A stretch of 64,000 bases of DNA, from the NCBI RefSeq assembly GCF_019711195.1, contig NZ_CP081299.1:6234501-6298500 (forward strand). The letters run 5' to 3'. Numbering within the stretch: the stretch's first letter is position 1; the number at the start of each line of letters is the position of its first letter. The stretch is from Dyadobacter sp. NIV53 (lineage in GTDB: Bacteria > Bacteroidota > Bacteroidia > Cytophagales > Spirosomataceae). The position numbers were made by a program, and so were the translations under genes. The notes under the pieces were generated by a model, which was not told the origin of the DNA, searched no databases, and saw only the letters and a program-made list of their open reading frames with translations. Positions 28,001 through 35,775 of the stretch are shown here, piece after piece.

Positions 28001-28234
28001 GTAGCTCATCCCAGGAGTACCATTCACCTGCGTTTCAATAGCGGTGGTAGTTGTTTGTTCTACCGTCTGGGCGTCGGCACCGGTGAAGTTACCGGATATC
28101 GTAACCGTTGGCGGTGTTACATCCGGATACTGCGCTATGGGTAATGTTGTTAATGCAATAAGCCCAACCAAAACAAGCACAATCGATGTAACGATTGCCA
28201 TAATGGGCCTTTTAATAAAAATATCTGCAATCAT
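25082..28234 (-). CDS. RND efflux transporter permease, HAE1 family (AcrB/MexB-like)
   Basis: A 1050-residue inner-membrane RND pump. It opens with the typical MIADIFIKRPIMAIVTSIVL helix and has the large porter domains between TM1-2 and TM7-8. The TM4 proton-relay pair is present in AIGIVVDDAIVVVEAV (about residues 400-415), and GPVIAIALILAAVFVPVSF marks the next helix. Length and layout match hydrophobic/amphiphilic drug exporters. It is the last gene of tetR-tolC-adaptor-pump, 61 bases after the adaptor, so a complete tripartite pump is encoded. The substrate range is not readable; drugs, bile-like detergents or plant phenolics are plausible. Confidence 0.96.
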   Translation of the reverse strand: MIADIFIKRPIMAIVTSIVLVLVGLIALTTLPIAQYPDVTPPTVTISGNFTGADAQTVEQTTTTAIETQVNGTPGMSYMSSNSTSSGQSSINVVFDIGTDVNIAALDVQNRVSVAEPALPDVVKRLGLTVRKRQPSIMIALALYSPKGTHNSQFIGNYANIYLKDAIQRVKGVGDIVSRADDFGMRIWLNPEKLAALRMTPSDISAALAEQNLQIAAGTIGGNPQPNQQSFEYSVLTNSRLNTKEEFDNIIVRSSPSEGSVVYMKDIARVELGKFDYTSNAFVNGKPAAFILIYQAPGANALDTYDGVMKALGEMRKTFPKDIDYVIPVETASVVRVSIEEVLHTFAEAMILVVIVVFLFLQNWRATLIPILAIPVSLIGTFIFFIPFGFTINTLTLFAFVLAIGIVVDDAIVVVEAVQHNIDHHKMSAREATVKAMSEISGPVIAIALILAAVFVPVSFVPGIVGRLYQQFAITIAVSVLLSAFVALSLTPALCTIMLKPTKAADAKKNVLEKFFARFNRWFDKLSNSYTRSVSKWIKGTPYVIIMMICLIVGLVFLFKNKPSGFIPVEDEGRLFVTYEMQEAASTTRNIQMLKDIMKRVSAIKEVKTVGGLAGLNVISFSNKSNVGTMFVSLQPWADRKGAEHHVQAVIAQIQKNTGDIKEARVLAIAPPAIPGLGQTAGFTFELQQTTSTDDIKKFEAVTQQFLGALNKRPEIGFAYTFFNARTPSYQIDVDRDKTKKLGVQVNDVFSSLSTLLGSTYVNDFNLYGRNFRVMVQADSSFRSNLDQINKFYVRNSEGNMIPLSALVTSKLVENPALISHYNIYRAVEINGSPKPGFSSGQAIEALKEVAETLPAGYGYEFSGMSSEEIKAGDSTTTIFAISIIFVFLFLAALYESWSIPFSVLFAVPIGAFGSILTLTFLPNLTNNIYAQIGLITLIGLAAKNAILIVEFAKERVDGGMPIVDATLDAVKLRLRPIIMTSLAFILGVLPLAFASGAAAESRKTIGWTVFGGMLAATSLAIFVVPVLFVAIEKFATKGKLRRQERESRI

Positions 28235-28295
28235 TTTTTTTGTATTTAGAGGAATCAGTAGGAGTGGAAATTTTAAAAGCCAGCATCCCGTTTAT

Positions 28296-29423
28296 CTATT
28301 TTGCTGCTGGCGCACCCGCAGCCACAGGAGCAGGTTGCGTATTGATCGTGGCGCCTTCACGTAAGTTCTGGACACCTTCCACTGCGATTTTTTCGCCTTC
28401 TTTCAATCCCTCTTTTACAATAATATTGTTGCCGATCGCCTTGCCAAGTACAAGTCTTCTCTGGCTCACTTTACTGCTGTCTCCTGCAACATAGGCAAAG
28501 AATTCACCTAATTGTTCTGTCACAGCTTTGTATGGAATTACGACTGATTTAGCTGATGAATTGTTTAGAACGCGCACTGAACCCGTCATGCCTGAACGAA
28601 GGACATTGTCATTATTAGGAAAAACTAGACGCGCTTTGATTGTACCTGTCTGTGGATCAACGGCTCGGTCAAGTAATGTTATTTTTCCGGGATATGGGTA
28701 AATGTCGGTTCCGAAAGCAAGTGTAAAAGTTGAATCTTTCGATTTACTGCTTTTTAGAAGATTAGTAAAACGGAATATTTCTTTTTGATCCACATTAAAA
28801 TCAACAGCCAGCTGGCCGTCGGATGAAACCGTGTTCAACACCGTTTGTCCCGCAGAAACCGCTGCACCCGGTTTTACCATTGAAATACCAATTGTTCCGT
28901 TAAACGGTGCAAATACTTTGGTATAACGAACATTGGTAGAAACAGCCGTAATATTTGCTTTTGCCGCATCTGCCTGTCTTTTAGCTACTTCAAGTGCAGC
29001 ATCAGCATTATCAACGAGCTGTTTGGCAACGGCATCATTTTTATCCAGTTCGTGATAACGGTCTGCATCTTTTTGCGCTTTTACCACATTTGCTTCCTGT
29101 ACATTCAAATTGGCAACAGCCTGTTCATAATTAGCAGAATACAATTGTGCATCGATTGAATAAAGCAATTGCCCTTTTTGTACTTTGGCGCCATCCTGGA
29201 AATGGATAGACGTTATAAAACCTGTTACCTGAGGCCTAAGCTCAACCTGGTTTAATGCTGTAACACTGGCAGGATATTCGTCGTAATAAGCAGCATCCAT
29301 TGTTGTTACTTCCTGCAAGGTTACATTAACCGGAGGCGGGCCTTGCTGTGCTGCCTGCTGTGCGTCTTTCTTTCCGCAAGAAACCAGTATTAAAACTGAT
29401 AATGCTGCTGTATAATATTTCAT
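28296..29423 (-). CDS. RND efflux periplasmic adaptor subunit (MFP), lipoprotein
   Basis: A 375-residue membrane-fusion protein with a lipoprotein signal (MKYYTAALSVLILVSCGKK, Cys at residue 16). I take the ATG at 29423 because it directly precedes this signal; two ATGs further upstream add only eight residues. Domains follow the usual order: a lipoyl half with RPQVTGFITSIHFQDGAKVQ, an alpha-hairpin coiled coil (about residues 80-140), the second lipoyl half VFAPFNGTIGI, beta-barrel and membrane-proximal domain. It bridges the RND pump and the TolC-like channel. It starts about 30 bases after tolC. Confidence 0.94.
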   Translation of the reverse strand: MKYYTAALSVLILVSCGKKDAQQAAQQGPPPVNVTLQEVTTMDAAYYDEYPASVTALNQVELRPQVTGFITSIHFQDGAKVQKGQLLYSIDAQLYSANYEQAVANLNVQEANVVKAQKDADRYHELDKNDAVAKQLVDNADAALEVAKRQADAAKANITAVSTNVRYTKVFAPFNGTIGISMVKPGAAVSAGQTVLNTVSSDGQLAVDFNVDQKEIFRFTNLLKSSKSKDSTFTLAFGTDIYPYPGKITLLDRAVDPQTGTIKARLVFPNNDNVLRSGMTGSVRVLNNSSAKSVVIPYKAVTEQLGEFFAYVAGDSSKVSQRRLVLGKAIGNNIIVKEGLKEGEKIAVEGVQNLREGATINTQPAPVAAGAPAAK

Positions 29424-29453
29424 TGTATTTGAAAACATGGGGATCAATGTAGT

Positions 29454-30821
29454 TTAATAATTAAATTGGCCTAGGGCTTTTTGTACGTCTATTTTATTTG
29501 CAAGAACCTGATAAAGTGCATTGTAATAGTTTATTCTGGCTAGTCGGAGGTCTGTTTCAGACGTAATTACTTCCAGGTAAGTTTTGATACCAGATTTGTA
29601 TTGTAACTGGATCACATCATATACTTCCCGGGCCAGGTCCACATTTTCTTTTTGTGCCAAAAGATTAGCCAGACTGCCTTTGTAATATCCTAATGCATTG
29701 GCATATTCTGAGTTAACATTCATGTTAAGGCTCTTAATATCCAGATCGGTTCGTTTGATCTGCCACTCGGCAGAATTGATATTTAGCTTCCGTTTTCCTC
29801 CCTGATAAAGTGGTAATGCCAGTGTAACTGCTGCAAATGAGCTTGGGAAATTGTTTCCATAAAGTTCATTGAACTGGTTATTCTGGTAATTCAGGTTATA
29901 AGCCCCGTTTGCAGAAATGGTCGGCAGGAAACTCATTTTGTTATACTGAAGTTGGTATTCTAGTAATCTTTTTTGCGTACTAAGCAACTGATACTCAATT
30001 CTTGAAGCAACCTGAGGAGCCTGTAAAGTATCCAAAATCATTTCTCTTTCCATCTGAAGACTGTCGTATTTGATCTTCAGCTCGTTTTCCATCGGATAAC
30101 CCATCAGAGATTTGAGATATTCAATCTTTCCCTTCAATACCTCTTCATTACTTTTCTTAGCTGCTCTGGTATTATTCAGCGTGATCATTGCCCTTTTGTA
30201 GTCAATTTTATCCGCAATACCAGATTTATACTGATTTTCGGCATCTTTCAGACTTCTTTCCAAACGAACTATATCTTCCTGAGAAACATCTATCTGCTGG
30301 GTGGTAGCCAAAACATCATAAAATGCCTTTGAAACATTCACGGCAACATCAATTTTATTAGCTGCTGTTGTTTGGCTTGCCTGCAAACGAACATCGCCTT
30401 TGGTCCTTTTTGCCAGAATGACATCCCTGTTAAAAATAGCCTGGGAAACCGTAAACTGGGCTGCCGAGGTATTTCCTACGCCCAGTTTAACAGGATTTCC
30501 TGCAATGATGCTGGTTGGCACTATTAAATTGTGCTGGAGACTATAGTTGAAATTGATCTGCGGATACCAGTCTGCCAGTTTGGTTTTGATCGTATTTTCA
30601 GTAACACGCTCATCGATAACAGACTGTTGTATGAACGGCTGGTTTTTAATTGCATACTGAACGACATCTTCCAGTGTCCCATCGTTTAATGTAGGCTGCC
30701 CGGAGCCATTTTGTACGGCCGTTGCTGTTGACTGTGCAAAAACCAGCACAGGCGCCAGAAGCATGAGGGAAAAATTTAATGCTAAAAACCTTATTGTTTT
30801 AGCGGTATGGTAAAAATGCAT
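29454..30821 (-). CDS. TolC family outer-membrane efflux channel
   Basis: A 455-residue protein with a Sec signal (cleaved near VLVFAQ, residue 29) and two tandem halves of long amphipathic helices separated by short barrel strands, the TolC/OEP pattern. Recognisable segments are QNLIVPTSI-type first strand region, LALPLYQGGKRKLNINSAEW in the second half and the C-terminal YLEVITSETDLRLARINYYN. It is not preceded by a lipobox. First structural gene of the pump operon, 73 bases after the tetR stop. Confidence 0.93.
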   Translation of the reverse strand: MHFYHTAKTIRFLALNFSLMLLAPVLVFAQSTATAVQNGSGQPTLNDGTLEDVVQYAIKNQPFIQQSVIDERVTENTIKTKLADWYPQINFNYSLQHNLIVPTSIIAGNPVKLGVGNTSAAQFTVSQAIFNRDVILAKRTKGDVRLQASQTTAANKIDVAVNVSKAFYDVLATTQQIDVSQEDIVRLERSLKDAENQYKSGIADKIDYKRAMITLNNTRAAKKSNEEVLKGKIEYLKSLMGYPMENELKIKYDSLQMEREMILDTLQAPQVASRIEYQLLSTQKRLLEYQLQYNKMSFLPTISANGAYNLNYQNNQFNELYGNNFPSSFAAVTLALPLYQGGKRKLNINSAEWQIKRTDLDIKSLNMNVNSEYANALGYYKGSLANLLAQKENVDLAREVYDVIQLQYKSGIKTYLEVITSETDLRLARINYYNALYQVLANKIDVQKALGQFNY

Positions 30822-30894
30822 GTAAAAAAGAACGTTAATTTAAGAATAATGAAAATGGTGTTAATGGTAACTAAAATCAAATTGTTGTAGGACA

Positions 30895-31548
30895 CTAACT
30901 TGATTCAACTTCGTTTAATTCCTCGATTAGATTCACCATGAATAATTTCCGCAGGTGGATACTTAATTTCTGTTTGAGGGAATTTTCCAGATCCTGCTGG
31001 GAAAGTGCGTGCAGATCGTGGAATTTTTTGTAAAAGGCCTGGGTACTTAGTGCCTGGTTAATTGTCCCGAACATGGCAGTTGACAACATAAAAACATCAA
31101 TATCATTTCGAAATGTCCCGGTCTGCTGACCTTCTGAAATGAGCTTTTGAATTGCCTTTAAATTATTGGTTTTCAGTCCTTCCAGTAATTCTGAAATAAT
31201 AGGTGTACGGTTATTTCCCGATAACTGCTCCCTCAATACGATATTGTGAAAGCAACGAGTGTCGACTAAGCGGTCAATTACACCGTCAATCATCAGGTTT
31301 ACTTTTTGAATGGGAGACAGATCAAGATTGACCATCAATTCTTCCAGCCTGTTAATGAAATCTTCCGACCTGACTTTGAAAAGAGCTTCAATCAGCTTTT
31401 CTTTTGATCCGAAGTAATAGGATATCATGGACACATTGATATCTGCTTCCTGTGAAATGTCGCGGATAGAAGTTCCGGAAAAGCCTTTTTCGGAAAATAG
31501 CTTTTCAGCTACACCAATAATCTGTAATTGTTTGGGATTGTATTTCAT
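30895..31548 (-). CDS. TetR/AcrR family transcriptional regulator of the efflux operon
   Basis: A 217-residue regulator. The N-terminal helix-turn-helix is clear over residues 13-53 (FSEKGFSGTSIRDISQEADI then NVSMISYYFGSKEKLIEALF); the C-terminal two-thirds is the variable ligand-binding and dimerisation bundle. It precedes tolC in the same direction and probably represses its own transcript and the pump genes. Two 16-bp TCAAA-N6-TTTGA palindromes lie upstream at 31631-31667, and one overlaps the -33 element of the predicted promoter, which is a direct mechanism for autorepression. Confidence 0.92.
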   Translation of the reverse strand: MKYNPKQLQIIGVAEKLFSEKGFSGTSIRDISQEADINVSMISYYFGSKEKLIEALFKVRSEDFINRLEELMVNLDLSPIQKVNLMIDGVIDRLVDTRCFHNIVLREQLSGNNRTPIISELLEGLKTNNLKAIQKLISEGQQTGTFRNDIDVFMLSTAMFGTINQALSTQAFYKKFHDLHALSQQDLENSLKQKLSIHLRKLFMVNLIEELNEVESS

Positions 31549-31603
31549 TTTGACTTTTATTCAACATCATTGTAAGTAGAATGCCCTGATGCAAATATTA
31601 CGT

Positions 31604-31635
31604 CAAATGTAGGTCTTTAAAAAAAGTAAATCAAA
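31604..31635 (-). promoter_or_regulatory. Predicted tetR promoter
   Basis: On the minus strand TTTG (31632-31635) is followed by a 20-base spacer and TACATTTG (31604-31611), an exact match to the Bacteroidota TTTG / TAnnTTTG pattern, about 55 bases upstream of the tetR ATG. Confidence 0.6.
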
Positions 31636-31667
31636 CGTTTGTTTGAAATAATCAAACGGTTATTTGA
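31631..31667. promoter_or_regulatory. Tandem palindromic operators, probably for the TetR regulator
   Basis: Two palindromes of form TCAAA-N6-TTTGA occupy 31631-31646 (TCAAACGTTTGTTTGA) and 31652-31667 (TCAAACGGTTATTTGA). Their centres are 21 bases apart, two helical turns, so two dimers could sit on the same DNA face. The first overlaps the -33 element of the promoter. Confidence 0.6.
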
Positions 31668-31761
31668 TAAATATTAGTTTATCTTTATTTAAGTATATAT
31701 TTTTAAAATTTTGGCATTTTTTTGCCTGAATGAAATCGAATAATTAAAGGTAATGAATCCA

Positions 31762-33492
31762 TTATGTCACCGGTAGATCGGTGGATATATCTGCTACCAT
31801 GGCCTTTTTAGGTGCTTCCGGCCAGATTTTTTCAAGCAGCCACGCGAAAGAAATTACTAACACACAGCCAATTAAATTCAGCCATAAAAATGCTGTAAGA
31901 TCTATAACATAACAGATTATCACGAAAATCTCACCAATGATACTTCCCCAGAAAACGGCACGTCCGCCAATATTTTTGAAGTAAAAAGCAACCAGAAATA
32001 TTCCCAGGATCACACCATAGAACAATGAGCCCAAAATATTCACGGCCTCTATCATACTGCCGAGCCGGGAGGCATATTGAGCCACTGCAATACAGAATAT
32101 TCCCCAAAAGAATGTAGCCCAACGGGATGCTGTCACGTAGTTTTCTGTATCGCCGTCTTTTCTGTAAATCCGTTTGTAAATATCGACTACTGAACAGGAG
32201 GCAAGTGAATTGTAAGCCGAAGCCACAGAACCCATTGATGCAAGAAGTATTACAGCGATCAGTAAACCTACCATTCCAACGGGTAAATAATCGGTTACAA
32301 AACGAAGAAAGATGTAATTGACATCATTCGTGTCTTCGCCATTTGCCTTGGATAAAAGGGTTTCAGCTTCTTTTCGGACCTCTTTTACTTCGGTTTCTAT
32401 ATTACCCAGCACGAGGCGTGACTTTTCAATTCCCGTTTGGTCATCTTTTTTTACTGCCTCACTTAAATCCATCACATGCTGGCGTTTGCCGGCCTGAATG
32501 ATTTTGTGTTTGTTTTCCAGTTGCTGATACTGGGTGGCATATTCGGTTTTCTTTATTTTGTCAACAGCAGTCTGGTTAAAAAATAATGGCGGTGTAGTAA
32601 ATTGGTAAAAAGCAAAAACCAGAACACCGACTAGCAGAATCAGGAATTGCATAGGGATTTTCAGCAAACCGTTCATGGCCAGTCCAAGCTTGCTTTGTCC
32701 CTCAGAACTTCCGGTCAGGAACCTGCCCACCTGCGATTGATCTGTGCCAAAATAGGAAAGCTGCAAAAAGAATCCACCAATAAGTCCTGACCATACATTG
32801 TAACGGTTATTGAGATTAAAGGTAAAATCGATCACGTTTGTTTTACCCATTTTCCCTGCCACCTGGAGTGCATCAGTAAATGAAATATTTTCAGGAAGGA
32901 ATTTTACAACCATTATACCCGCTACGACCATTCCAATTGTAATAATGGCCATTTGCTGCATGTGCGTATGGGAAACCGCCCGGGAGCCACCGGTAATGGT
33001 GTAGATCATTACAATACTACCGGAAATAATATTGGTCCAGGTAATATCCCAGCCTAAAATGGCAGAAAGGATTAAAGAAGGTGCATATATGGAAAGTCCG
33101 GTTGATAAGCCGCGCTGTAACAGAAATAAAAAGGAAGTAAGCGCGCGCGTTTTCAGGTCAAAACGGCCTTCAAGAAATTCGTACGCAGTAAATATTTTTA
33201 GTTTATGAAATTTTGGTACAAATGTGATGCACAATACGACCATTGCCAGAGGCAGGCCAAAATAGAATTGTACGAACCGCATTCCGTCGGTGTAAGCCTG
33301 TCCGGGTGCAGATAAAAATGTAATGGCACTGGCTTGCGTAGCCATTAATGATAACGTAACGTGGTACCAGGGTAACGACTGACCAGCCAGCAGAAAGGAA
33401 TTCATCGTTTGTTTTTCACGGCTGCGGTACATACCGTATGAAACGACAAAAATTAAAGTAAGAGAAAGTACAATCCAGTCAAGATAGCTCAT
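31762..33492 (-). CDS. Sodium:solute symporter (SSS family)
   Basis: A 576-residue permease with about thirteen to fifteen membrane helices. SSS features include the opening YLDWIVLSLTLIFVVSYGM, the sodium-binding region around LSLMATQASAITFLSAPGQA (about residues 47-66), and later VGMVGLLIAVILLASMGSVA SAYNSLAS (about 415-440) equivalent to TM8. A hydrophilic, charged insert (about residues 310-385) lies before that, as in other Bacteroidota SSS proteins. Its ATG overlaps the stop of a 47-codon membrane ORF (ATGA overlap), suggesting translational coupling. The substrate is not apparent; sugars, sialic acid or similar organic solutes are usual for this group. Confidence 0.93.
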   Translation of the reverse strand: MSYLDWIVLSLTLIFVVSYGMYRSREKQTMNSFLLAGQSLPWYHVTLSLMATQASAITFLSAPGQAYTDGMRFVQFYFGLPLAMVVLCITFVPKFHKLKIFTAYEFLEGRFDLKTRALTSFLFLLQRGLSTGLSIYAPSLILSAILGWDITWTNIISGSIVMIYTITGGSRAVSHTHMQQMAIITIGMVVAGIMVVKFLPENISFTDALQVAGKMGKTNVIDFTFNLNNRYNVWSGLIGGFFLQLSYFGTDQSQVGRFLTGSSEGQSKLGLAMNGLLKIPMQFLILLVGVLVFAFYQFTTPPLFFNQTAVDKIKKTEYATQYQQLENKHKIIQAGKRQHVMDLSEAVKKDDQTGIEKSRLVLGNIETEVKEVRKEAETLLSKANGEDTNDVNYIFLRFVTDYLPVGMVGLLIAVILLASMGSVASAYNSLASCSVVDIYKRIYRKDGDTENYVTASRWATFFWGIFCIAVAQYASRLGSMIEAVNILGSLFYGVILGIFLVAFYFKNIGGRAVFWGSIIGEIFVIICYVIDLTAFLWLNLIGCVLVISFAWLLEKIWPEAPKKAMVADISTDLPVT

Positions 33493-33632
33493 TGAAAATG
33501 GGTCATGAATAAGTAAAACAAGAAAATAAGCAGGATCAGCGTACCGATCAGCATTGCATAAAGCTGTGGCCAGCTTTTAACAAATGGTGGAAGCCCGTCG
33601 CGATCCTGCGGCGTCTGGTCACTTTCATTCAT
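33489..33632 (-). CDS. 47-residue single-span membrane protein coupled to the SSS symporter
   Basis: Minus-strand ORF from ATG 33630-33632 to TGA 33489-33491, overlapping the symporter start by the four-base ATGA. The peptide begins MNESDQTPQDRDGLPPFVKS, continues WPQLYAMLIGTLILLIFLFY and ends LFMTHFQ: a charged cytoplasmic-type head and one strong membrane helix. The overlap and direction indicate translation coupled to the permease. Small partner subunits exist for some SSS transporters (for example DUF4212 proteins), but this sequence is shorter and I do not recognise it. An upstream TATTTTTG box is consistent with a -7 element; no good -33 element is seen. Confidence 0.72.
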   Translation of the reverse strand: MNESDQTPQDRDGLPPFVKSWPQLYAMLIGTLILLIFLFYLFMTHFQ

Positions 33633-33724
33633 GATAAGGTTGGGTCTTAAAAAACTGAAAAAATCTCAAATCTTAACTTTGGCAAAAATAGAACGCTTTT
33701 TAGATTGTTTTAGCATAAAAAGAG

Positions 33725-33908
33725 AGAATGATGAGTTTGGAGCTAAGAATGATGAGTTAGGAATTCGGAATGATGACATGAGAATTAAAAATGGTGAGTG
33801 AAGAATAATGGCTTAGGAGCAAAGTAATTCCTTGCCCATACTAAAACTCTAAATTCCTTACTCCCTACTCTAAACTTTAAACTCTAAACTCTAAACTCTA
33901 ATCTCCAA
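33725..33908. repeat. Inverted arrays of degenerate 7-bp repeats
   Basis: Left array: fourteen consecutive heptamers from 33726 to about 33823, mostly starting GA (GAATGAT, GAGTTTG, GAGCTAA, GAATGAT, GAGTTAG...), also visible as four 21-bp units from 33725. Right array: nine heptamers 33846-33908 (ACTCTAA, ATTCCTT, ACTCCCT, ACTCTAA, ACTTTAA, then three ACTCTAA, TCTCCAA), the complementary orientation of GAGTTTA. The two arrays face each other across 22 bases and could form a long imperfect hairpin. The whole spacer (33633-33994) between two divergent genes holds no ORF. Confidence 0.8.
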
Positions 33909-33994
33909 CTAGCAGGATACAACAGGCTAGTTTTGTGGATTTTAATCATTTATTTTCGGGGAATATTACAATTTAATTCAAAAATCATCTTATT

Positions 33995-34570
33995 GTGAAA
34001 AAAATATTTGCCCTTATCTGCTGTATTATAAGCTTTTATCCAACTTTTATAATGGCTCAGCAACTGCCTCCGATTTTTGATAATTCATTTGAGGACCAGA
34101 AGGATTCCAGAGTAAGGCAATATTTGAGTCCGAAACGTATCGTTTGGTCATCCGATAAAACCGGAACAAACGTAATAGATGCTAAAAATCTAATTAAAAA
34201 AGGAACCGGACAAGCTGATCTTGTACATCAGAACATTTGCAGGCTGGTCAGTACTTTTGATACAAGGCCGGGGATTATGCTTGATTTTGGGAAAGAAATT
34301 CAGGGTGGGATACAAATCGTAACAGATCAGCCTGCTAATCAGAAACCTATAAAAATCAGGATACGTTTTGGTGAATCGGTCAGTGAGGCAATGTCTGATA
34401 TTGATACGATCCAGGGCGCTACCAACGACCATGCCATGCGCGATTTTATGATCGAAGTTCCATGGCTTGGCGTCATGAATGTAGGAAACACAGGCTTTCG
34501 TTTTGCCCGGATTGATCTCGCCGATCCTGACCGCGAGCTTCCAGCTAAAAGAAGTAAGGGCAATTTTTGA
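33995..34570 (+). CDS. GH78-like alpha-L-rhamnosidase, N-terminal fragment (frameshifted gene)
   Basis: Reads from a GTG with a Sec signal (MKKIFALICCIISFYPTFIM, then AQQ) through a beta-sandwich N-terminal region of the kind that precedes the rhamnosidase barrel (LDFGKEIQGGIQIV, IRIRFGESVSEAM, NTGFRFARIDLADPDREL). It then runs into a short non-homologous tail and stops at 34570. The gene continues in the +1 frame from about 34543 (QLKEVRAIFEYRDIPYLGSF). Deleting one C of the CC at 34541-34542 restores ...DRELQLKEVRA.... The complete gene would be 33995-35753, about 585 residues. It is followed 22 bases later by a second rhamnosidase-like gene. Confidence 0.8.
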   Translation: MKKIFALICCIISFYPTFIMAQQLPPIFDNSFEDQKDSRVRQYLSPKRIVWSSDKTGTNVIDAKNLIKKGTGQADLVHQNICRLVSTFDTRPGIMLDFGKEIQGGIQIVTDQPANQKPIKIRIRFGESVSEAMSDIDTIQGATNDHAMRDFMIEVPWLGVMNVGNTGFRFARIDLADPDRELPAKRSKGNF

Positions 34571-35753
34571 ATATCGTGATATTCCGTATCTGGGTTCATT
34601 TAAAAGCAATGATGACCGCCTTAATCAGATATGGAACACAGGTGCTTACACGGTACATCTTAATATGCAGGAGTTTCTTTGGGATGGTATAAAACGTGAC
34701 CGCCTGGTTTGGGTAGGTGACATGCATCCGGAAGTGATGACAATCAATACCGTTTTTGGAAAAAATGAGGTCGTGGCAAAAAGTCTGGACCAGGCACGTG
34801 ACATTACGCCACTACCAGGCTGGATGAACGGAATCAGTGCTTATTCTATGTGGTGGGTTCTAATTCACCGGGATCTTTACAAAAATCAGGGAGACCTTGA
34901 ATATCTGCGGCAGCAGCAAAAGTATCTGGTCGGACTTCTGGATTTACTTATTTCGAAAACAAAAGACAATAAAGAGAACCTGGATGGCGGGCGTTTTCTC
35001 GACTGGCCTTCCAGTGAAAACCCATTGGGCGTACATGCAGGCCTTCATGCCATGATGGTGATGACACTGGATGCAGGAGCGGAACTATGTACGATTCTGG
35101 ACGAACCTGCACAGGCAGCAAAATGCAAAGCAACTTCTACCAGTTTGAAGTTATATGTACCGGATGCCAATAATTCCAAACAGGCAGCTGCTTTGCTGGC
35201 ATTATCGGGACTGGTTCCGGCCGAAAAAGCCAATGCAGATGTAATTTTAAAAGGCGGGTGCGACAATTTCTCCACCTTCTACGGTTACTATATGTTACAG
35301 GCAAAAGCTAAAGCCGGAGATTATCAGGGAGCTATGGATTGTATCCGAAGTTATTGGGGTGGAATGCTGGATATGGGAGCAACTACATTCTGGGAAGATT
35401 TTGACCTTGCTTGGACCAAAAACGCAGCTCCGATAGACGAGCTGGTACCAGAAGGTAAAGATGATATTCATGGTGATTTCGGAGCATATTGTTATAAACA
35501 TCTTCGCCATAGTCTTTGCCATGGCTGGGCTTCCGGGCCCACATCCTGGCTTACAGAGCATGTTCTGGGCGTGAGTGTTGTGGAAACAGGATGCAAAACA
35601 ATACGTATCCAGCCTAACCTGGGTGATTTGAAATGGGTGGAAGGTACTTATCCCACTCCAATGGGCGTGGTAAAAATCCGGCACGAAAAGCAGGAGAACG
35701 GAAAAATTAAATCAACCATTGATGCTCCAAAAGGAGTAAAAATATTACGCTAA
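34503..35753 (+). CDS. GH78-like alpha-L-rhamnosidase, catalytic part (frameshifted gene)
   Basis: This reading, nominally from ATG 34503 but homologous only from about 34543, contains the (alpha/alpha)6 catalytic barrel: FLWDGIKRDRLVWVGDMHPE with the family Arg-Asp-Arg signature, then the substrate-pocket stretches MWWVLIHRDLYKNQGD, GGRFLDWPSSENP and GATTFWEDFD (the catalytic-base Glu region), and the closing beta-sandwich after SLCHGWASGPTSWLTEHVLG. It belongs to the same gene as 33995-34570; see that entry for the single-base join. The enzyme presumably cleaves terminal L-rhamnose from plant or bacterial polysaccharides after export. The signal peptide is in the other frame. Confidence 0.82.
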   Translation: MPGLISPILTASFQLKEVRAIFEYRDIPYLGSFKSNDDRLNQIWNTGAYTVHLNMQEFLWDGIKRDRLVWVGDMHPEVMTINTVFGKNEVVAKSLDQARDITPLPGWMNGISAYSMWWVLIHRDLYKNQGDLEYLRQQQKYLVGLLDLLISKTKDNKENLDGGRFLDWPSSENPLGVHAGLHAMMVMTLDAGAELCTILDEPAQAAKCKATSTSLKLYVPDANNSKQAAALLALSGLVPAEKANADVILKGGCDNFSTFYGYYMLQAKAKAGDYQGAMDCIRSYWGGMLDMGATTFWEDFDLAWTKNAAPIDELVPEGKDDIHGDFGAYCYKHLRHSLCHGWASGPTSWLTEHVLGVSVVETGCKTIRIQPNLGDLKWVEGTYPTPMGVVKIRHEKQENGKIKSTIDAPKGVKILR

Positions 35754-35775
35754 ACGTTAAAATGTGCTCATTTTC

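Noticed and set aside
33846..33908. CRISPR array
   Set aside because: Units are 7 bp, contiguous and lack spacers; no cas genes nearby.
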